Position numbers and translations under genes: made by a program. From Streptomyces kanamyceticus (lineage in GTDB: Bacteria; Actinomycetota; Actinomycetes; Streptomycetales; Streptomycetaceae), in assembly GCF_008704495.1 (NCBI RefSeq), contig NZ_CP023699.1, positions 4,836,001 to 4,900,000 of the forward strand: DNA of 64,000 nucleotides, written 5' to 3'. Positions 44,904 through 54,006 of this stretch are shown one piece after another. Position 1 is the first letter of the stretch; each line of letters starts with the position of its first letter. The notes under the pieces were generated by a model, which saw only the letters and a list, made by a program, of their open reading frames with translations, was not told where the DNA came from and searched no databases.

Positions 44904-45000
44904 ACAGCCAAGTATGGGTGGGACTGCCGATACCAGGAACGGGGTTCCTCCGCCGGGCAGAGTGCTGGCTGTCCGGTCGCGCCGGGGAGAACGTAGGGCC

Positions 45001-45783
45001 ATGAAGATCCTCGTCGTCAGTGCCCACCCCGAGCCGCGCTCGCTCAACGCCTCCCTCGCCCGCTTCGCCGTCGGCCACCTGCGCGCGGCCGGTCACGAAG
45101 TGCGCGAGTCCGACCTCTACGCGATGAAGTGGAAGGCGACGGTCGACGCCGGGGACTTCCCCTCGGACGACGGCCGGTTGCACGTGATGGACGCCTCCGA
45201 GCGTGCCACCCTCGCCGCCGGGCTCACCCCCGACGTCGCCGCCGAGCAGGAGAAGGTGCTCTGGTCGGACGCGGTGGTGCTGCAGTTCCCGATGTGGTGG
45301 TTCTCGCCGCCCGCGATCCTGAAGGGCTGGATAGACCGGGTGTTCACGGCCGGGTTCGGCTACGGCCCCACGCTGCCGCCGCCCTACACCGAGCGGCAGT
45401 TCGCCGGACGGCGCGCGCTGGTGTCGGTGACGCTGGGAGCCCGCGAGACGGCCTTCTCGGACCGGGGCATCCACGGGGAGCTCAAGGACGTGCTCCATCC
45501 GATCCAGCACGGCCTGTTCTGGTTCACCGGGATGGCGCCGCTGGAACCCTTCGCGGTGTACGGCGCGAACGCCCTGCCCGAGGAACGCTTCGAGGAGGCC
45601 CGCCGGGCGTACGCGGCACGCCTGGACGGACTCTTCACGGACGAGCCCGTCCCGTTCCGCACGCTCGACGGCGGCGACTACGACCACGACATGCGGCTCC
45701 TGCCGGGCGTGGAGACGCCGGGCAGGAGCGGTCTCGGCCTGCATGTCCGCGACGTTCCCACGGGCGCGGACGGCCGCCCGTAG
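45001..45783 (+). CDS. NAD(P)H:quinone oxidoreductase, flavodoxin-like fold
   Basis: The 260-residue protein starts MKILVVSAHPEPRSLNASLARFA, the phosphate-binding loop of the NQO1/MdaB family; LQFPMWWFSPPAILKGWIDRVF and the FMN/FAD-contact segment FGYGP follow. Two-electron reduction of quinones, protecting against redox stress. Divergent from the MmyB-type regulator, 97 bp away. Confidence 0.92.
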   Translation: MKILVVSAHPEPRSLNASLARFAVGHLRAAGHEVRESDLYAMKWKATVDAGDFPSDDGRLHVMDASERATLAAGLTPDVAAEQEKVLWSDAVVLQFPMWWFSPPAILKGWIDRVFTAGFGYGPTLPPPYTERQFAGRRALVSVTLGARETAFSDRGIHGELKDVLHPIQHGLFWFTGMAPLEPFAVYGANALPEERFEEARRAYAARLDGLFTDEPVPFRTLDGGDYDHDMRLLPGVETPGRSGLGLHVRDVPTGADGRP

Positions 45784-45810
45784 GAACGCGGCGCGGCGGC
45801 CGCGGGGGAA

Positions 45811-46032
45811 TCAGCTGCTGCCGTCCCCGAGGTCCGCCCCGTTGGTCGAACCGCTGCGGACACCGATGCCGCGGCGGCGCCGCTTGGAGGCCGACACCAC
45901 CAGGTCCGACACGGCGAGCGTCACCTTCGCGACGCCCCCGACCCAGCGCGGTCCACCGCGCTGGGCCCAGAGCACCGCCGCGACCCCGGCCGCCGCGACC
46001 AGTACCGCCACCATGAGCAGCACCTGCATCAT
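45811..46032 (-). CDS. Small membrane protein, 73 residues
   Basis: MMQVLLMVAVLVAAAGVAAVLW is one transmembrane helix followed by a basic KRRRRG tail. GGGGGAGG just precedes the ATG pair. Function unknown. Confidence 0.62.
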   Translation of the reverse strand: MMQVLLMVAVLVAAAGVAAVLWAQRGGPRWVGGVAKVTLAVSDLVVSASKRRRRGIGVRSGSTNGADLGDGSS

Positions 46033-46101
46033 CGGCCTCCCCCTTCTGCGTAATTACGTTCTGTCGCGTATCTACGTGACTACGTGAGAGAGGCGATTTT
46101 C

Positions 46102-47337
46102 TCAGACCCGGTTCCGGGCCGGGAAGCCGTGCCCTCGGGCCGCGAGGACCACGAGCAGCACCGGGACCAGCAGGAGCAGGATCGTCCAGGGGAAGGACGA
46201 GGAGCCGACCAGGCCCAGGAGTACGCCGCCGAAGACGCCGCCGCCCGCCATGGCCACGTTCCACAGGGTGACGAGCATGGCCTGGGCGGCGTCCGCCGCG
46301 CCGCCCTTGTCCCCCGCGTCGCCCGCCGCGGTCTGCAGGAGGGTGGGGGCGCCGCCCCAGCCGAGGCCCCACAGGATCACGGCGACGTAGACGAGTGCGG
46401 GGCTCTCGGAGAACACGGCGAGCAGGGCCGCCGCGACGCCGACCAGGAGCACCGCGCCGAGGGTGAGCGCGCGCAGCCTGCGGTTGATCAGGGCGCCGAC
46501 GATCCAGATGCTGGCCAGCGATGCCGCGCCGAAGACGAGCAGGACGAGGTCGGTGGAGCCGCCCATGCCGAGGCCGTCGAGGAACGTCGCGATGTACGTG
46601 TAGAGGACGGTGTGCGCGAGGACGAAGACGAGGGTGACGAAGAGGACGGGCGTCACACCGGGCACGCGCAGGGTGCGCAGCATCGGGGTCGCCTCGCCGC
46701 GCGGCTGGCCCGGGTGGTCGGGGACGAGTGCGGCGATCCACGCGAGGAGGCCGATGGTGAGGCCCGTCATGACCAGGAAAGCGACCTGCCAGCTGAGCAC
46801 CTTGCCCAGGAACGTCCCGGCGGGCACGCCGATCGAGAGTGCCACCGGGATCCCCGCCATGGCGATGGCGATCGCCTTGCCCTGGAGGTGGGCGGGCGCC
46901 ATGCGGCGGGCGTACCCGGCGAGCAGCGCCCAGGCGAGGCCCGCGGCGACTCCGGCGACGAAACGGGCGACCATGGTCAGGGTGTAGTCCCCGGAGAGCG
47001 CGGTGACGGTGTTGGCGGCGGCGAAGCCCGCCATCGCGGTCAGGAGCAGCCGCTTGCGCCGCCAGGCCGAGGTGAAGGCGGTCAGCGGTATCGCGGTGAG
47101 CGCGGTGCCGATGGCGTAGACCGTGACGGTCTGCCCGGTCGCGGACTCGCTGACGCCGAGGTCGGCGCTCATCGCGGGGAGCAGGCCCGCGGGGAGCGTC
47201 TCGGTCAGGCTGGTGATGAAGACGGCGGTGGCCAGGGCGAGGAGGGCGAGGAGGGGGAGCTTCTGGGGCGGAGTTGCGGGGGTGGCGGGGGAGTCAAGGG
47301 TGGTGTTCGGCGTTCCGGGGCGGGTCTTGGTACGCAT
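46102..47337 (-). CDS. MFS transporter of the Cmx/CmlR drug-efflux type
   Basis: The 411-residue protein has about 12 transmembrane helices. Motif A-like GTALTAIPLTAFTSAWRRKR and motif C-like ALSIGVPAGTFLG lie in the first half, as in DHA1 exporters such as Cmx chloramphenicol transporters. Likely exports a small hydrophobic compound. ATG five bases after the short SDR stop and within its ribosome site, so coupled. Confidence 0.9.
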   Translation of the reverse strand: MRTKTRPGTPNTTLDSPATPATPPQKLPLLALLALATAVFITSLTETLPAGLLPAMSADLGVSESATGQTVTVYAIGTALTAIPLTAFTSAWRRKRLLLTAMAGFAAANTVTALSGDYTLTMVARFVAGVAAGLAWALLAGYARRMAPAHLQGKAIAIAMAGIPVALSIGVPAGTFLGKVLSWQVAFLVMTGLTIGLLAWIAALVPDHPGQPRGEATPMLRTLRVPGVTPVLFVTLVFVLAHTVLYTYIATFLDGLGMGGSTDLVLLVFGAASLASIWIVGALINRRLRALTLGAVLLVGVAAALLAVFSESPALVYVAVILWGLGWGGAPTLLQTAAGDAGDKGGAADAAQAMLVTLWNVAMAGGGVFGGVLLGLVGSSSFPWTILLLLVPVLLVVLAARGHGFPARNRV

Positions 47338-47342
47338 CGGGG

Positions 47343-47834
47343 TCAGGTCCTTTCCGTGCGCGTACGGGAGTCGGGGTGAATGCGTGAGGTCTCCGCCGCC
47401 AGGCGGAGCGCGGTGCGGGCCACTTCGTCGGCCGAGCCGCGACAACGGATCAGCGGGGCGAGGGAGTTGAGCCCCGGCTCTACGGACGACGAGGTGGTGA
47501 GCACCACCGAGCCGCCCTCGCGCAGGAGCCGGAGCAGGCCGGGCGGCGCGGCCGGGGGCAGGCCGTTCTCCGCGTGTACGAAGAGGTGGTCGATGCCGCC
47601 GAGCCGGCGGGCGACGGCGGGTCCGAGGGCGTCGACGGCGGCCGGGTCGGCGGTCTCGCAGCCGATGACGTGGGCGGCGGGACCGACCTCGGCGGCGGCC
47701 TCCGCGAGGTCCGCGGCGGGGCCGCCGGTCACCACGACCTCGGCGCCGCCCTCGACGAGCCGCTTGGCGATGGCGAGTCCGAGCCCGTCCGCGCCGCCGA
47801 CGACCACGGCCTTCCTGCCTGCGTACTTGGGCAT
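47343..47834 (-). CDS. Shortened SDR-like protein lacking the catalytic Tyr-x3-Lys
   Basis: The 163-residue protein has the cofactor motif GGADGLGLAIAKRL and AEVVVTGG, but after GGSVVLTTSSSVEPG it jumps to a C-terminal helix without YxxxK. About 90 residues shorter than a normal SDR. Either non-catalytic (NAD(P) sensor) or degenerate. Coupled to the MFS gene. Confidence 0.75.
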   Translation of the reverse strand: MPKYAGRKAVVVGGADGLGLAIAKRLVEGGAEVVVTGGPAADLAEAAAEVGPAAHVIGCETADPAAVDALGPAVARRLGGIDHLFVHAENGLPPAAPPGLLRLLREGGSVVLTTSSSVEPGLNSLAPLIRCRGSADEVARTALRLAAETSRIHPDSRTRTERT

Positions 47835-47995
47835 GTGCGGGTCCTCCGTCGGTCGTTTCCTGCTGAGTTCGTGCTGATTTCGTGCCGAGTTCCTGCTGAC
47901 GGGGACGACTCTGCGCGCAGGCGCTTCGGGACCGCTGACGGTCTGCTGACGGTCGGCCCTCCGGGGGCGCGGACGCGGTGTGTACCGTGATCGCC

Positions 47996-50900
47996 ATGCG
48001 GTTCGGGGTGCTGGGTCCACTGACGGTGTGGGACGGCGAGGGGGAGCCGGTGAGGGTTCCCGAGGCGAAGGTCAGGGCGCTGCTCGCCGATCTTCTGGTG
48101 CACGAGGGACGGCCGGTCTCGGCGGACCGGCTCATCGACGACCTCTGGGGCGACGAACCTCCCGGCAACCCGGCCAACGCGCTCCAGTCCAAGGTGTCCC
48201 AGCTGCGCAGGGCGATCGGCAGGGACCGGGTGGTGCATCAGGCCCCGGGCTACCGGCTGCGGGTCGACCCCGCGTCGGGGGACGAGGTGGACGTGTTCCG
48301 CTTCGGCGACCTGGTGGCGCGGGCGCGCGACGAGGAGGACCCGCGGCGCCGCGCCGAACTGCTCACGGAGGCGCTCGGCCTGTGGCGCGGTCCCGCGTAC
48401 GCGGACCTGGCCGACGAGGAGTTCGTCCGCACGGCGGCGGACCGCCTCGCGGAGCAGCGCCTGGCCGTCCTGGAGGAACAGGCGGAGGCCCGCCTGGCCG
48501 CGGGCGACCACACACTGCTCACCGGGGAACTCACGTCCCTGGTGGCTCAACACCCCCTGCGCGAACGCCTGCGCGCACTACAGATGCGCGCGCTGTACCT
48601 GGCGGGCCGCCAGAGCGAGGCACTGGCGTCGTACGAGTCGCTGCGCGGCCAGCTCTCCGAGGAACTGGGCCTGGACCCGGCCCCGGAACTGACGGCGCTC
48701 CACGAGGCGATCCTGCGGCAGTCCCCGGAACTGACCGTTCCGACGCCATCGCCCACACCTACGCCCACACCTACGCCCACGCCTACGCCCACGCCTACGC
48801 CTACGCCTACGCCTACGCCCACGCCTACGCCCACCCCTGCCCCGGCGCCCACGCACCCCCGCACCAACCTCCCCACCCCCCTCACTCCCCTCGTCGGACG
48901 CGATCGGCCCACCGGTGAAGTGGCCCAACTCCTCTCCACCACCCGCCTGGTGACGCTGACCGGGCCCGGTGGCGTCGGCAAGACGCGGTTGGCGTTGGAG
49001 GCGGCGGGCCGGGTGGCCGATGAGGAGGCCCCGGACGGCGTCTGGCTCGTGGAATTCGCCGGGGTGCCCGGCGGGAGCGGGGTCGACACGCTCGCGCAGG
49101 TCGTCGCCGGGGTGCTCGGACTGCGGGACGACATGCCCTCCGGGGCGCCGGGGCCCGGAGCCGCCACCGGCTCCGGCACCGGCTCCGTCCCCCGCCTGGC
49201 CCACGCCCTCCGCGAGCGGCACCTGTTGCTCGTCCTCGACAACTGCGAACAGGTCGTCGAGGAGGCGGCCGGACTCGTCGACTCCCTGCTCCGCACCGCG
49301 CCCGACCTGCGGATCCTCGCCACCAGCCAGGAACCCCTCGCCCTCACCGGCGAGTCCGTGTTCCTGGTCGAGCCCCTGCGGCCCACCGACGCCATCACCC
49401 TCTTCACGTCCCGCGCCACAGCCTCCGCCCCCGGCTTCACGCACACCGATACCGCCGGAGCCGACGCCACCGCCATCGCGGAGATCTGCCGAAGGCTGGA
49501 CGGCATCCCCCTGGCCCTGGAACTCGCGGCCACCCGCGTACGCGCCCTGGGCGTACGCGAGTTGGCCGACCGACTCGGCGACCGGTTCCGGCTGCTCAGC
49601 TCGGGCCAGCGCGGCGCCCCGGCCCGTCAGCAGACCCTCCGGGCGATGATCGACTGGAGCTGGGAGCTGCTCAGCGCCCCGGAGCGGATCGTCCTGCGCC
49701 GCCTGGCCGCGCACCACGACGGCTGCACGCTCGACGCGGCGGAGGCGGTGTGCGCCGGGGACGGCGTGGCCCGCGAAGACGTCCTCGACCTCGTGACCCG
49801 CCTGGTCGACCGCTCCCTGGTCGTGATGGCCGCGGGCCCCGCGGGAACCGCCCCGCGCTACCGGCTCCTGGAGTCCGTCGCCGCGTACGCCCGCGACCGG
49901 CTGCGCGAGATGGAGGACCTCGGCGGCGTACGGGAGCGGCACCTCCGCTACTACCTGGACCTCGCCGAGCTCGCCGAACCGAGGCTCCGCGACGGGGAAC
50001 AGCGGATCTGGCTCCGGCGCCTCGACGCCGAGGGCGCCAATCTCCGTACGGCGCTGGCGTCCGGCCGGGGGGACGAGGAAGGGGTACGACTCGGGGCCGC
50101 GCTCACCTGGTGGTGGCTTCTCCGAGGTCGCCTCTCGGAGGCCCTCCGCGAGCTCACCGCCGTGCTCGACCACCACCCCGACCGCACCGAACTCCGGTTG
50201 CTGCGGGACGCGTTCGCTCTGCTCACGGGCGAGCGACCCGACGGCGGGTCCGTCGTGGCCGAGTGCGAGGTCCCGCACACCCCCGACGGGGCCAGGATCC
50301 TCTGGCTCTGCGCCTACGGGCTCTTCAGCGCCGGGGAATCCGTCGCCAGCGAGGACCTCAACGACCGCGCGCTCGATCTCGCCGAGACTGTCGGCGACCG
50401 GTGGAGCACCGCCGCCGCCCTCGCGCTGCGCGCCATGCACGCCCTGATCCGCGGCGATCTGGACACGATCGGCCGCGACGGACTGCGCAGCGCCGGGATC
50501 TTCCGTGAACTGGGCGACCGGTGGGGCGAGTTGCAGACCGTCGCGCCGCTCGCCGTGCTCGCCGAGATCAAGGGGGACTACGAGGAGGCCGCGCGGCGTC
50601 AGGACGAGGGGCTGCGCATCGCCCGTGAACTGGGGCTCGCCGCCGAGGTGTCGGCGCGGCTCTCCGGTCTCGGGCGGCTCGCCCTGCTCACCCGCGAGTG
50701 GGACAGGGCGCGTCAACTGCACGAGCAGGCACGGGCGTTGGCCGTCGAGCAGGGGTACAGGTACGGGGAGATCCACGCGGAGATGGGGCTCGCCCTGGGG
50801 GCCCGTCGTGCCGGGGACCTCGCGGCGGCCGAGTCGCACCTGCTGCGCATCCGGGACCGGCACGCCGACGTGTCCTCACCGGCCGGTGATCATCTGCTCC

Positions 50901-51268
50901 ACGCCGAGCTGGGCTTCGTCGCCGAGCTGCGGTCGGACCGCGCCCTGGCCGAGGAGCGGCACCGCACCGGCCTGGAGATCGCCCGCGGCCTCGCCGAGCC
51001 GCGCGCCATCGCGCTCTCCCTGGAGGGCCTCGCGGGCGCGGCGGCGCTGGCCGGGGACCCGGCGGGGACCGAGCGCGCGGCCCAGCTGCTCGGCGCGGCC
51101 GACGCGGCGCGGCGAGGGGTGCGCGCGCCGCTTCCGCCCGCCGAGCGCGGCGACGTCGACCGGATCGCGGGGGCGGCGAGGGCCTCGCTCGGCGAGACGG
51201 CCTTCGCGGAGGCGTTCGCGCGGGGCGCGCGGGGCGCGCAGGACACGCAGGACACACCCGCCGCGTAG
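47996..51268 (+). CDS. SARP-STAND (AfsR-like) transcriptional activator, intact
   Basis: The 1090-residue protein has a winged helix and BTAD (1-250), a (Pro-Thr)n linker (about 250-290), NB-ARC (LVTLTGPGGVGKTRLALEAAG Walker A, LLLVLDNCEQVVEEA Walker B, GIPLALELAA) and TPR (650-1070). ATG 47996 is chosen, with a TACCGT-like -10 nine bases upstream, so leaderless initiation is likely. An ATP-dependent activator of secondary metabolism or of the divergent SDR/MFS pair. Confidence 0.92.
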   Translation: MRFGVLGPLTVWDGEGEPVRVPEAKVRALLADLLVHEGRPVSADRLIDDLWGDEPPGNPANALQSKVSQLRRAIGRDRVVHQAPGYRLRVDPASGDEVDVFRFGDLVARARDEEDPRRRAELLTEALGLWRGPAYADLADEEFVRTAADRLAEQRLAVLEEQAEARLAAGDHTLLTGELTSLVAQHPLRERLRALQMRALYLAGRQSEALASYESLRGQLSEELGLDPAPELTALHEAILRQSPELTVPTPSPTPTPTPTPTPTPTPTPTPTPTPTPTPTPAPAPTHPRTNLPTPLTPLVGRDRPTGEVAQLLSTTRLVTLTGPGGVGKTRLALEAAGRVADEEAPDGVWLVEFAGVPGGSGVDTLAQVVAGVLGLRDDMPSGAPGPGAATGSGTGSVPRLAHALRERHLLLVLDNCEQVVEEAAGLVDSLLRTAPDLRILATSQEPLALTGESVFLVEPLRPTDAITLFTSRATASAPGFTHTDTAGADATAIAEICRRLDGIPLALELAATRVRALGVRELADRLGDRFRLLSSGQRGAPARQQTLRAMIDWSWELLSAPERIVLRRLAAHHDGCTLDAAEAVCAGDGVAREDVLDLVTRLVDRSLVVMAAGPAGTAPRYRLLESVAAYARDRLREMEDLGGVRERHLRYYLDLAELAEPRLRDGEQRIWLRRLDAEGANLRTALASGRGDEEGVRLGAALTWWWLLRGRLSEALRELTAVLDHHPDRTELRLLRDAFALLTGERPDGGSVVAECEVPHTPDGARILWLCAYGLFSAGESVASEDLNDRALDLAETVGDRWSTAAALALRAMHALIRGDLDTIGRDGLRSAGIFRELGDRWGELQTVAPLAVLAEIKGDYEEAARRQDEGLRIARELGLAAEVSARLSGLGRLALLTREWDRARQLHEQARALAVEQGYRYGEIHAEMGLALGARRAGDLAAAESHLLRIRDRHADVSSPAGDHLLHAELGFVAELRSDRALAEERHRTGLEIARGLAEPRAIALSLEGLAGAAALAGDPAGTERAAQLLGAADAARRGVRAPLPPAERGDVDRIAGAARASLGETAFAEAFARGARGAQDTQDTPAA
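48741..48840 (+). repeat. Thr-Pro codon microsatellite in the linker
   Basis: Repeated ACGCCC/ACGCCT hexamers encode about 17 Thr-Pro pairs joining BTAD to NB-ARC. In-frame six-base unit, so length change would not shift the frame. Confidence 0.9.
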
Positions 51269-51287
51269 GTCTGCCGCGGGTCAGTCG

Positions 51288-51326
51288 TGGCTGGTCGCGC
51301 AGTTCCCCGCGCCCCTTACGGGGCAC
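51288..51326 (+). repeat. Interspersed GC-rich repeat, copy after the SARP-STAND gene
   Basis: TGGCTGGTCGCGCAGTTCCC followed by CGCGCCCCTTACGGGGCAC; the end forms a hairpin GCCCC/GGGGC. Twenty bases after the stop codon, so possibly terminator-like. Confidence 0.85.
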
Positions 51327-51414
51327 GTCGCCCGGTTACGCTGGGGGGATCCCGTGACTCAGCCGGGACACGGGGCACGGGGATTTCGTCTATACGTCTA
51401 CTGGGGGACCTGAC

Positions 51415-51780
51415 ATGGCACTTTTCGGGAACGCGCACACCGTCGATCCGATGAAGGCGCAGAACGAGTACGCACGGCTGCTCGGCCACGGTGAGCAGGT
51501 GCACGCCGCGTACACGCTGATACGCGACACGATGCTGTTCACCGACCGTCGCCTGATCATGATCGACAAGCAGGGCCTCACCGGCAAGAAGGTCGAGTAC
51601 CACTCGATCCCCTACCGCAGCATCTCGCACTTCGCGGTGGAGACGGCAGGGCACTTCGACCTCGACGCCGAGCTGAAGATCTGGATCTCCAGCAACACGG
51701 TGCCGATGCAGAAGACGTTCACCAAGGGCGTCGACATCTACGAGGTACAGGCGATCCTGACGCAGTTCGTCGCGCGGTAG
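51415..51780 (+). CDS. PH-domain protein (bPH_1/DUF1696)
   Basis: The 121-residue protein consists of one bacterial PH domain (LIRDTMLFTDRRLIMIDKQGLTGKKVEYHSIPYRSISHFAVE), with GGGGGA seven bases before the ATG. Cytoplasmic, function unknown. Monocistronic, and followed by a tandem array of GC-rich repeats. Confidence 0.9.
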   Translation: MALFGNAHTVDPMKAQNEYARLLGHGEQVHAAYTLIRDTMLFTDRRLIMIDKQGLTGKKVEYHSIPYRSISHFAVETAGHFDLDAELKIWISSNTVPMQKTFTKGVDIYEVQAILTQFVAR

Positions 51781-51812
51781 CGCTTCGCTGGCGGCCGGTG
51801 CGCGTGTGCGGG

Positions 51813-51994
51813 CCCCGTAAGGGGCGCGGGGAACTGCGCGACAAGCCACGGCGGACCCGCACCTTCAGGACGGCGCGGGGCGGGGATCTTTTTGGGGGCG
51901 CGGGGAACTGCGCGACAAGCCACGACGCACCCGCACCCTCAGGACGGCGCGCGGGGGGATCTCTTAGGGGCGCGGGGAACTGCGCGACAAGCCG
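51813..51994 (-). repeat. Three tandem copies of the GC-rich repeat
   Basis: Units at 51813, 51894 and 51965 each read GGGGCGCGGGGAACTGCGCG then ACAAGCC, followed by a conserved GGACCCGCACC-TCAGGACGGCGCG spacer; period about 72-80 bp. It fills most of the 51781-52082 gap. Confidence 0.85.
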
Positions 51995-52082
51995 CGGCGG
52001 ACCCGCGCCCTCCGATGTGGCGAGCACCGGCTCGTTGGACTTCACTGGGTGGAGACCACGTGGAGCGAGCAAGGGAGGCGGC

Positions 52083-52556
52083 ATGGCCAGGAACGGGAGC
52101 AGGGGCAAGGCGCACGGGCTCACTGCCATAGCGATCGTGGGCATCCTCGGCCTCGGAGCCGCAGCCTGCTCCGACGGGGACAGCCCCTCCGACAACGCCA
52201 GCAAGGCCGCCGACGCCGTCGCGTCGGCCACCGCACGCGCGGGCGACAAGATCGACGAGATCAAGGGCGGCATCGACGCCAGGGCCGACGTACGGCTCGG
52301 CAAGCCCGCCACCGACGGAGACGGCCGCAGCACCGTGAAGGTCACCGCGCGGAACACCACGGACGAGTCGAAGACCTTCGCCGTCCAGGTCTCCTTCAAG
52401 GATCCGGACGGCAAGCTCCTGGACACGGTCGTGGTCACGGTCGACGACGTTCCCGCGGGCAGGTCGAAGGACGGCACGGCCCGCAGCACGCACAAGCTGG
52501 ACGGCGCCGACAAGGGCGAAGTCAAGGCGAACGTGACCACGGCCCTTCGCTACTGA
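52083..52556 (+). CDS. FxLYD-domain lipoprotein
   Basis: The 157-residue protein has a signal with lipobox LGAAAC (C29) and an Ig-like FxLYD-type domain with KVTARNTTDESKTFAVQVSFKDPDGKLLDT. Membrane-anchored outside the cytoplasm, unknown ligand. GGGAGG is close before the ATG. Confidence 0.8.
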   Translation: MARNGSRGKAHGLTAIAIVGILGLGAAACSDGDSPSDNASKAADAVASATARAGDKIDEIKGGIDARADVRLGKPATDGDGRSTVKVTARNTTDESKTFAVQVSFKDPDGKLLDTVVVTVDDVPAGRSKDGTARSTHKLDGADKGEVKANVTTALRY

Positions 52557-52710
52557 CGTCCGCCACTGACCTAAGTAGCGCGGCACAGACGCCCGTTGCG
52601 ACCTCCGTCGCGCCCGCGTAGACCAAAGAACGACGCAGCCCACACCCTCCCCCCACGACGCTGGTACCCGTGCGGCGGCAGCGGGCCGCGGCCGGTTCAC
52701 GGGAGGCGAC

Positions 52711-53898
52711 GTGCGCACTGCGCGACACGGGGGAATCAGCAGGGCACGTTTCCTGACGGGAGCGGGCGCGGTCGGCGCCGTCGCGGTGACCGGCGGCCTG
52801 CTCGGCACGGACCGGGCGGGCGCGACCGGCCCCGCGCAGGCCACTGCCGGGGCGCAGGCCCCCGCCGCCCCGGGGGAGCGGCGGGGGCTCGCCCAACGCG
52901 GCGTCTGCTACGAGGTCGGCGACGGCGAGTCGCACGCCACGCGCTGGACCGCCGCCCGCATGCGCCACGACATGCGGGCCATCCGCCAGGACCTGCACGC
53001 GAACGCCGTCTCCGTCTTCGGCGACGGCGTGGAGCGCCTCGCGGCCACCGCCGACGAGGCGGCCGAACGCGGTCTGCGCGTCTGGCTGCAACCGCGCCTC
53101 GGCGACGTACCCGAGCGGGACATCCTCGACCACCTCGCGGAGACGGGACGGCACGCGGAGCGGCTGCGCGAGCAGGGCGCGGACGTACATCTCAGCGTGG
53201 GCTGCGAGTTCGTGCTGTTCGTGCCGGGCATCGTGCCCGGCGCCAACGCCGTGGAGCGGGTGGAGAACATACTCAAGGGGAACTTCGACCCGGAGAAGAT
53301 GGCGAAGAAGCTGCGCGCCTTCATCGGGAAGGCGGCGAAGACTGGCCGTTCCGTCTTCCACGGCCCGCTCACCTACGGCGCCGCGCACGACGAGGACGTC
53401 GACTGGACGCTCTTCGACATCGTCAGCGTCAACTACTACGGCTACCACAAGACCAAGGCCGCGTACGTCAAGGAGCTGAGCCCGCACCTGCGTTGGGGCA
53501 AGCCGGTGGCGATCACCGAGTGCGGCTGCTGCACGTACGCGGGGGCGCCGCAGGACGGCGGCATGGGCTGGCACGACTCGGTCGACTACACCAAGGATCC
53601 CCCGGAGCTCGCCCCGGGGATCAAGCGCAGCGAACGCACGCAGGCCGCCTACCTCCTGGACGTCTTCGACGTCTTCGAGTCGATGAACCTGTACGCGGCC
53701 CTCGTCTACAACTTCGTCAGCCCCGAGTCCCCGCACCGCGCCGACGCACCGCGCTACGACATCGACGCCGCCAGCTACAGCCTCGTCAAGACGATCAGGG
53801 AGCGCCCCGAGGACCCGGAGTCGCCCTGGCACTGGGAGCCGAAGGAGTCCTTCGACGCGCTGTCGCGCCATTTCGAGCGAGCGGCGCGACGCGGCTGA
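52711..53898 (+). CDS. Exported TIM-barrel glycosidase-like protein
   Basis: The 395-residue protein has an N-terminal SRARFLTGAGAVGAVAVTGG export signal (Tat-like, though RxR rather than RR), then strands RGVCYEVGDGE, NAVSVFGDG, VHLSVGCEF and VAITECGCC in TIM-barrel order; E in AITECG is a candidate catalytic acid. Homologues are sometimes labelled abortive infection protein, which sequence alone does not support. GTG start. Confidence 0.72.
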   Translation: MRTARHGGISRARFLTGAGAVGAVAVTGGLLGTDRAGATGPAQATAGAQAPAAPGERRGLAQRGVCYEVGDGESHATRWTAARMRHDMRAIRQDLHANAVSVFGDGVERLAATADEAAERGLRVWLQPRLGDVPERDILDHLAETGRHAERLREQGADVHLSVGCEFVLFVPGIVPGANAVERVENILKGNFDPEKMAKKLRAFIGKAAKTGRSVFHGPLTYGAAHDEDVDWTLFDIVSVNYYGYHKTKAAYVKELSPHLRWGKPVAITECGCCTYAGAPQDGGMGWHDSVDYTKDPPELAPGIKRSERTQAAYLLDVFDVFESMNLYAALVYNFVSPESPHRADAPRYDIDAASYSLVKTIRERPEDPESPWHWEPKESFDALSRHFERAARRG

Positions 53899-54006
53899 GC
53901 GATCGCCCCCCTGCTCCGCCGCACTTGGCACGCGGATGCCTTCCCTCCGCGTGCCGCGTGTGTTTGCCTGAGGGCCATTTCGGCTGTCTGGGGCGGGAGT
54001 TGCCGC

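Noticed and set aside
48578..50863. 761-residue antisense ORF in the SARP-STAND gene
   Set aside because: No motifs, with repetitive GRRRGRR stretches. It is the mirror of the NB-ARC/TPR coding frame.
52711..53898. Abortive-infection (phage defence) protein
   Set aside because: Homologues carry that label, but the exported TIM-barrel-like sequence and lack of defence context do not support it.
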